Shown here: piece by piece, positions 62,068-64,000 of the stretch
Layout: each line of letters begins with the position of its first letter
Position numbering within the stretch: the stretch's first letter is position 1
DNA from: an uncultured Lachnospiraceae bacterium
GTDB lineage: Bacteria > Bacillota > Clostridia > Lachnospirales > Lachnospiraceae
Assembly (NCBI GenBank): GCA_910577645.1
Contig: CAJTOL010000013.1
Coordinates: 21,691-85,690, forward strand
Length of the DNA: 64,000 nt
Reading direction: 5' to 3'
Position numbers and translations under genes: made by a program
The notes under the pieces: generated by a model
Database searches by the model: none
What the model was told of the DNA's origin: nothing
The model's input: only the letters and a program-made list of their open reading frames with translations

Positions 62068-63552
62068 TTAATTCCACTCCACCGGCGTAGGCCTTGCAGA
62101 ATCAAACACGTCTTCAGCGCGGAATAAATCATCTAATTTTCGTTTGCCGGTATCACTTCCGGCCTCAATATCTTTCCACATCCGATAGCCGTCCAGGTTG
62201 CGGCGGCCCTGCCGGAGATGATCGGTCCCAAACTGAACCCAATACTGATTGGAATCCACATTACAGAAATAGCGGAAACCTAATGAGTGAAGATACTGAA
62301 ACCGCTTATTGTCCTGAGTATAAGGGTGCCAGTCGCTGACATCGCTTCCAAAGGGGAAGAGAATAATATCAGTTGGGCCAATAAGGCTTTCTACACGAGA
62401 TTCCCATTTGTCTGAATCCAGTTTAAAATCTTCATAATCGATGGAACCCAAATCCCTGTGCCCCCAGCTGTGGGAGGCCAGTTCCCAGCCATTGTCTCTG
62501 AGACATTGGGCTACCTCGCTGGCAGTCTGCTTATCTGCCTCAAAATTAGGATTCTTATCCCGGTAATCATCATCTGTACGGTATCCCAGGATGCCGTTGT
62601 AGCCGGTGAAGGCGATTACCGCCCTGGCTCCTTTATAAGAGAAATCCGGATGCTCCTGAATAAAATCCTCCAGGATAGGAACCAGATCATAGGAACCTAC
62701 AGAAACAGTGCCGTCCTCCATCTTCATTTCACAGGTGGGTTTGCCGTCCTCTCCGACAATAATCCGGGTGGCAAATCCGTCTCCCTCCATGTATTCGTAA
62801 TAGCACACATCATCCTGAGACATGACAAAGGGCTGTTTCCCTTCAGGAAGAAGAATAGATCCTTTCTTCATTACGGTCTGTCCGTTTTCATCTGTGGTTT
62901 CATAAGCCATATCATGAAGGCGAACCAGGACGAAGCCTCTGTTGTACATTTCATTAAGGATTTTTAAAAATTCATCTTTGGTAGTCATAACGGAATTGTA
63001 ACCCTTGGAATCACTATCCCCGTCAAAGGCCTTTGACGTATCCATAATCAGGGAATGGAAGAACACGTGGGTAACCTGAGAGACATCTGCTTCTACCAAG
63101 GTGGCCTTAATTGCCTCATATCTGGCTATTGCATCCAAAACTTCCTGAGAATCGGCACATTCAGGGGTTTCTGTAAGCAGGGCAATGGCGCCGTCATAGT
63201 CATATCCGGCAGCCAAACGTTCTGCCTGAGCCAAAATAGCGCTTAATTCGTCATTTTCCAGGAAATTTTCTGCCGGCAGAGTCTGATCTGCCTCCGGAAG
63301 GAGTGTGCCGTCCTCCGGATTTTCCGGAAGGCTGGGCTCAGAGGGGGAAGAGAGGGTATCTGCCGGTTTTACCCATGTGCTTCCATGATTTTTTACAAGT
63401 TTAAAGATAAAAAATCCTCCTATACCGATTAGGAAAACAATAAATAAAAAGACAAAAATCTGAACCAGATTTTGTAACGCATGTCTGCGCCGCCTGCGGC
63501 TCCGGCGGCTTCTTAAAATAGTTTCGTAATTGGGATCACTTATATGACTCAT
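62068..63552 (-). CDS. Membrane-anchored polysaccharide deacetylase
   Basis: A 494-aa protein: an Arg-rich cytoplasmic start (RSRRSRRRRRH), one membrane helix (about residues 28-50), a Pro/Glu/Ser linker, a helical region and a NodB-type deacetylase domain. Probable catalytic parts are the acidic SQDD motif near residue 260 and the zinc-binding HSWGH near residue 380. Substrates could be peptidoglycan or an exopolysaccharide; O-acetyl or N-acetyl specificity cannot be told. The ATG at 63552 follows AGGAG by five bases; a GTG two codons earlier overlaps that spacing. Its leader is over 200 bases and looks structured. Confidence 0.85.
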   Translation of the reverse strand: MSHISDPNYETILRSRRSRRRRRHALQNLVQIFVFLFIVFLIGIGGFFIFKLVKNHGSTWVKPADTLSSPSEPSLPENPEDGTLLPEADQTLPAENFLENDELSAILAQAERLAAGYDYDGAIALLTETPECADSQEVLDAIARYEAIKATLVEADVSQVTHVFFHSLIMDTSKAFDGDSDSKGYNSVMTTKDEFLKILNEMYNRGFVLVRLHDMAYETTDENGQTVMKKGSILLPEGKQPFVMSQDDVCYYEYMEGDGFATRIIVGEDGKPTCEMKMEDGTVSVGSYDLVPILEDFIQEHPDFSYKGARAVIAFTGYNGILGYRTDDDYRDKNPNFEADKQTASEVAQCLRDNGWELASHSWGHRDLGSIDYEDFKLDSDKWESRVESLIGPTDIILFPFGSDVSDWHPYTQDNKRFQYLHSLGFRYFCNVDSNQYWVQFGTDHLRQGRRNLDGYRMWKDIEAGSDTGKRKLDDLFRAEDVFDSARPTPVEWN

Positions 63553-64000
63553 AAACACTCCTGTGTATTTTCTATAGACATTTCTTAAGTTGTTCTTGAT
63601 GGGGCAGCAGTGGGAGGCCTTATGATCTGCCTTCCGGTTTTCTTACCGGCGTTTTCTCTCCGTTTTGGTACATACTAAACGGGGCGCCACCAGCACCCTA
63701 TAAAAAAGTTGACATAGAAATCAGCATATTTGACTTTTTTGTATTGCACATTTCATTCCTGGATATTATACCACAAAATGGGGGGGAATGGTATAGGATT
63801 GTGAAGGAATTTTTTGGAGATTTCTATTTTAGTATTTCTGCATTTTTAGTTGAATTTGACAAAGCATAATGGTATCCTAATGAAAAGAGCCTTGGGAAAC
63901 TTTGGCTTTTTCTGGTACGGGGCTGTCCGGCTCCGTGGAAAAAACAAAAAAGTCCAGCTAAGAAATGTCAATAGGTAAAATGAAAAATGTTTAAAAAGTT
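63553..64000. other. Right-end intergenic region with structured minus-strand leader
   Basis: 448 bases without a gene. The left half is the predicted leader of the deacetylase gene. In the right half I see only weak promoter-like words (TTGACA at 63856-63861), an AAGAGCC/GGCTTTT hairpin near 63885-63910 and an ACGGGGC/GCTCCGT hairpin near 63917-63936. Their owner would lie beyond the window. Confidence 0.5.
63765..63773 (-). promoter_or_regulatory. Extended -10 promoter of the deacetylase gene
   Basis: On the minus strand TGGTATAAT (63773-63765), an extended -10; no good -35 is visible. The transcript would begin near 63758, over 200 bases before the start codon. Confidence 0.45.

Overview
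The window looks like chromosomal DNA of an anaerobic, spore-former-type Firmicute, most likely Lachnospiraceae/Clostridium-like. The grounds are the gene order around mltG-like/trmR/U32 genes, the two-gene cobalamin methionine synthase, the PPi-dependent phosphofructokinase, the several MATE pumps, the AGGAGG-type ribosome binding sites and the sigma-A-type promoters. Genes run mostly left to right in short operons. No rRNA or tRNA gene, CRISPR array or complete insertion sequence was seen.

Layout. 1-11.9 kb: housekeeping genes (RNase J, an MltG-like membrane protein, the tRNA wobble-uridine modification pair trmR/trhP, a DUF218 membrane protein, an M16C peptidase, era, recO, a lipoprotein, glyS). 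12-16.1 kb: three consecutive MATE efflux genes. 16.1-18 kb: an AT-rich accessory island with a small membrane protein, a strong promoter-to-terminator unit without an ORF (candidate structured RNA, about 490 nt), a protein remnant, and a decayed type III toxin-antitoxin locus (RNA antitoxin repeat plus a truncated ToxN/AbiQ toxin). 18-25.5 kb: a cell-wall amidase, pfp, a SEC-C protein, a methyltransferase, hslO, a cold-shock gene, a DUF5662 protein and a YprB-type exonuclease. 25.6-33.1 kb: ruvAB, zapA, a large U32 protein and a SEDS/class B PBP pair. 33.2-36.5 kb: a Nudix hydrolase, a Met-rich secreted protein and an M32 carboxypeptidase. 36.6-45.8 kb: metF, a separate MetH reactivation subunit, metH, an MBOAT/DHHW O-acylation pair, hemB and hemL. 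45.9-49.8 kb: an RpiR-type regulator, fruK and fruA (fructose uptake). 50-54.7 kb: a hybrid histidine kinase, an MFS transporter and a HAD phosphatase. 54.8-60.1 kb: a Ktr potassium system, a His-rich COG0523 GTPase, a COG0523/DUF1980 fusion and a DUF3829 lipoprotein. 60.2-64 kb: an AAA-ATPase/PD-(D/E)XK protein and a polysaccharide deacetylase with a long structured leader.

Links between genes. MetF supplies methyl-THF to MetH, and the separate activation protein reactivates MetH. HemB and HemL make tetrapyrrole precursors that could feed cobalamin. FruA/FruK deliver fructose-1,6-bisphosphate, and Pfp works reversibly at the same node. The pfp and ktrB promoters share the same -35 hexamer, spacing and a 16-base block spanning -10 and the start site, which suggests common control. 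A dispersed palindrome family (core GGGGATGTTGCAAAAT) recurs in several leaders or intergenic gaps.

Functions come from motifs and family knowledge read by eye. Promoters, terminators and RNA structures are manual predictions.
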